Source: CAXXOK01 sp035353235 (GTDB taxonomy: Bacteria > Bacillota > Clostridia > Christensenellales > Aristaeellaceae). From it: a stretch of DNA of 15,490 nt. Below the pieces are notes generated by a model. The model ran no database searches. It saw only the letters and a program-made list of their open reading frames with translations, and was not told the DNA's origin. Position 1 is the first letter of the stretch; the number at the start of each line of letters is the position of its first letter. Where the stretch lies: contig DAOPZG010000056.1 of NCBI GenBank assembly GCA_035353235.1, positions 1-15,490 of the forward strand. Direction: 5' to 3'. Shown here piece after piece: positions 14,496 through 15,490 of this stretch. Position numbers and translations under genes: made by a program.

Positions 14496-14569
14496 TCCAC
14501 GCTCCGTAGAATCCGCCCCTCCGCCATCGCATTTTCCCAACGGATGGGCTTCTTACGTCCGCAATTCCC

Positions 14570-15196
14570 TTACATGGATTGAATGGCCTTTACAAAGAAC
14601 GTGATTCCGAAATACATCAGCATCCCCCCAAGCACCCCGACAAGCACGCGATACACGTTCAGGTTGATAAACCTGCGCGTTTTGCCGATCAGCGTGGATA
14701 TGCCGCCGTACCAGAAAAAATCCGTCGTAATATGCCCCACGTAGAACGCGGCGACGCCCGGTATGCCGAACGTTTGATAGGCATTCAGCAAAAAGCCCAG
14801 TCCGATGATCGCCCACCAGATCAGAAAATACGGGTTCACAGCGCTGATGAGCACCCCGGAAAGCACCAGACTTTTCGAGCCGCCCTGTCCGTTTGTTTCA
14901 ATTTTCAGATGATTCCGCGCGGCGCTATACAGCATCTGCGCCCCCATCGCCGCCAGCAGCGCGCCCCCAACCAAGCCGATCACGATCTGAGCCGTATCCG
15001 ACTTGAGCAGCGTATCAAACCCCAGAAAGATCAGCACCACCAGCGCCAGCTCCAGCAGCGCGTGCCCCAGAATAATCAGAAAGCCGGACTTGGAGCCGTT
15101 TTTCAACGCCTGCTGGATGGTATAAGTCAAAAGTGGCCCCGGCATGACGGAGCCGGAGAAGGCAAGCGCCACCGAGGAGAAAAAGATCGCCGCCAT
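14570..15196 (-). CDS. LysE-family amino acid/metabolite exporter
   Basis: This 208-aa membrane protein of the LysE/RhtB translocator family has about six hydrophobic helices. The family signature is at the N-terminus (SGSVMPGPLLTYTIQQALKNG, residues about 14-34), with the conserved PGP in the first helix. LGHALLEL follows in helix 2 and AVNPYFLIWWAIIGLGFL in the middle; the NPY/NPxxxxWW segment is typical of LysE proteins. It exports amino acids or related small molecules across the cytoplasmic membrane, but the substrate cannot be read from sequence. The open frame runs back to 15295. The ATG at 15194-15196 is chosen because GGAGG lies 7 bases upstream and a promoter (15229-15257) lies within the longer frame. 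No LysG-type regulator is adjacent. The 128 bases between its stop and the XRE gene hold that gene's promoter and no clear terminator. Confidence 0.9.
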   Translation of the reverse strand: MAAIFFSSVALAFSGSVMPGPLLTYTIQQALKNGSKSGFLIILGHALLELALVVLIFLGFDTLLKSDTAQIVIGLVGGALLAAMGAQMLYSAARNHLKIETNGQGGSKSLVLSGVLISAVNPYFLIWWAIIGLGFLLNAYQTFGIPGVAAFYVGHITTDFFWYGGISTLIGKTRRFINLNVYRVLVGVLGGMLMYFGITFFVKAIQSM

Positions 15197-15228
15197 GCAG
15201 ACACCTCCGGACTGATGATATTGGATCC

Positions 15229-15257
15229 AGTATACCATCCGGGCGACGGGGATACAA
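15229..15257 (-). promoter_or_regulatory. sigma-A type promoter of the LysE-family gene
   Basis: On the minus strand TTGTAT (plus coordinates 15252-15257) and TATACT (15229-15234) are separated by 17 bases. Transcription would start near 15222, about 26 bases before the chosen ATG. Confidence 0.65.
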
Positions 15258-15284
15258 TCCGCAATATAATCGGTGTATAGAAAG

Positions 15285-15319
15285 AGCCGGCGCAACTACC
15301 TACGATAGTTGCGCCGGCT
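15285..15319 (-). terminator. terminator of the right-edge gene
   Basis: A perfect 14-bp GC-rich stem (15285-15298 with 15306-15319) with a 7-base loop lies 18 bases downstream of the minus-strand stop codon at 15338-15340. The tail on the minus strand is CTTTCTAT, only moderately T-rich. It separates the right-edge gene from the LysE-family gene. Confidence 0.8.
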
Positions 15320-15337
15320 GATTTACCAATTCTCCAA

Positions 15338-15490
15338 TTACTTGCCAGCTTCCTCAATCGCCACAGCCAGCGCGACGGTCGCGCCTACCATGGGGTTGTT
15401 GCCCATGCCGATCAGGCCCATCATTTCCACATGCGCCGGAACGGAGGAGCTGCCCGCGAACTGCGCGTCGCTGTGCATGCGGCCCATGGT
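15338..15490 (-). CDS. C-terminal end of an unidentified protein (cut by the window edge)
   Basis: The last 50 codons of a minus-strand gene are present and its start lies beyond the window. The visible end is TMGRMHSDAQFAGSSSVPAH followed by a Met/Gly-rich stretch (VEMMGLIGMGNNPMVGAT) and an Ala/Val helix ending EEAGK. The sequence is orderly, with coding-like third positions and a terminator 18 bases downstream, so the gene is real and intact here. The RMHSDAQFAG and GMGNNPMVGA strings look like conserved active-site or cofactor-loop motifs, but I cannot assign them to a family, so no function is given. Confidence 0.8.
   Translation of the reverse strand, partial: TMGRMHSDAQFAGSSSVPAHVEMMGLIGMGNNPMVGATVALAVAIEEAGK

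Noticed and set aside
15197..15295. 33-codon extension of the LysE-family protein
   Set aside because: It contains the promoter boxes and part of a terminator stem. The ATG at 15196 has GGAGG and starts at the first family helix.

Overview
The window looks like chromosomal sequence from an anaerobic Gram-positive bacterium of the class Clostridia, probably a gut-type member with moderate GC. The evidence is strong AGGAGG-type ribosome sites, sigma-A style promoters, a bacterial glycerol-1-phosphate dehydrogenase (AraM/EgsA type), a stand-alone MsmX-type sugar ATPase, chagasin-like secreted inhibitors and a desulfoferrodoxin module. The genus cannot be fixed from the sequence. No phage, transposon, CRISPR array, tRNA or rRNA was seen.

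Layout. 1-2.95 kb: ychF (minus strand) faces away from egsA/araM (plus strand). The 225 bases after egsA fold into a structured RNA that resembles 6S RNA, followed by a 15-bp hairpin. 2.95-4.54 kb: two divergent genes for secreted proteins, a two-domain chagasin-family (I42) protease inhibitor and an unrecognised 189-aa exported protein. 4.6-7.9 kb: a uronate/pectin-sugar group. uxaA (altronate dehydratase, plus strand) converges on a minus-strand pair, an MFS transporter and kdgF. 8.0-13.0 kb: msmX (minus strand) is divergent from pgmB, which leads a plus-strand run pgmB-tldD-tldE closed by a strong terminator. 13.15-14.45 kb: a minus-strand three-gene cluster of an XRE regulator fused to a complete desulfoferrodoxin-like domain, a degenerate GIY-YIG protein and a DUF2087 protein. 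14.57-15.49 kb: a LysE-family exporter and the C-terminal end of an unidentified gene, both on the minus strand.

How the genes fit together. KdgF linearises unsaturated uronates released from pectin, and UxaA dehydrates altronate derived from galacturonate, so the two feed the 2-keto-3-deoxygluconate route. The neighbouring MFS protein is a reasonable uronate importer, though its substrate is not proven. MsmX energises carbohydrate ABC importers encoded elsewhere. PgmB converts the beta-glucose-1-phosphate made by maltose or trehalose phosphorylases. TldD/TldE form a zinc peptidase that degrades unfolded peptides or matures modified ones. Most of the window is therefore carbohydrate and housekeeping metabolism.

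The most unusual item is the XRE-desulfoferrodoxin fusion at 13839-14441. All nine metal-ligand residues of a superoxide reductase are in place, but the catalytic Glu-Lys pair is not, which suggests a redox-sensing transcription factor rather than an enzyme. The 6S-like RNA at 2729-2898 and several inverted repeats overlapping promoters are the other points worth following up.
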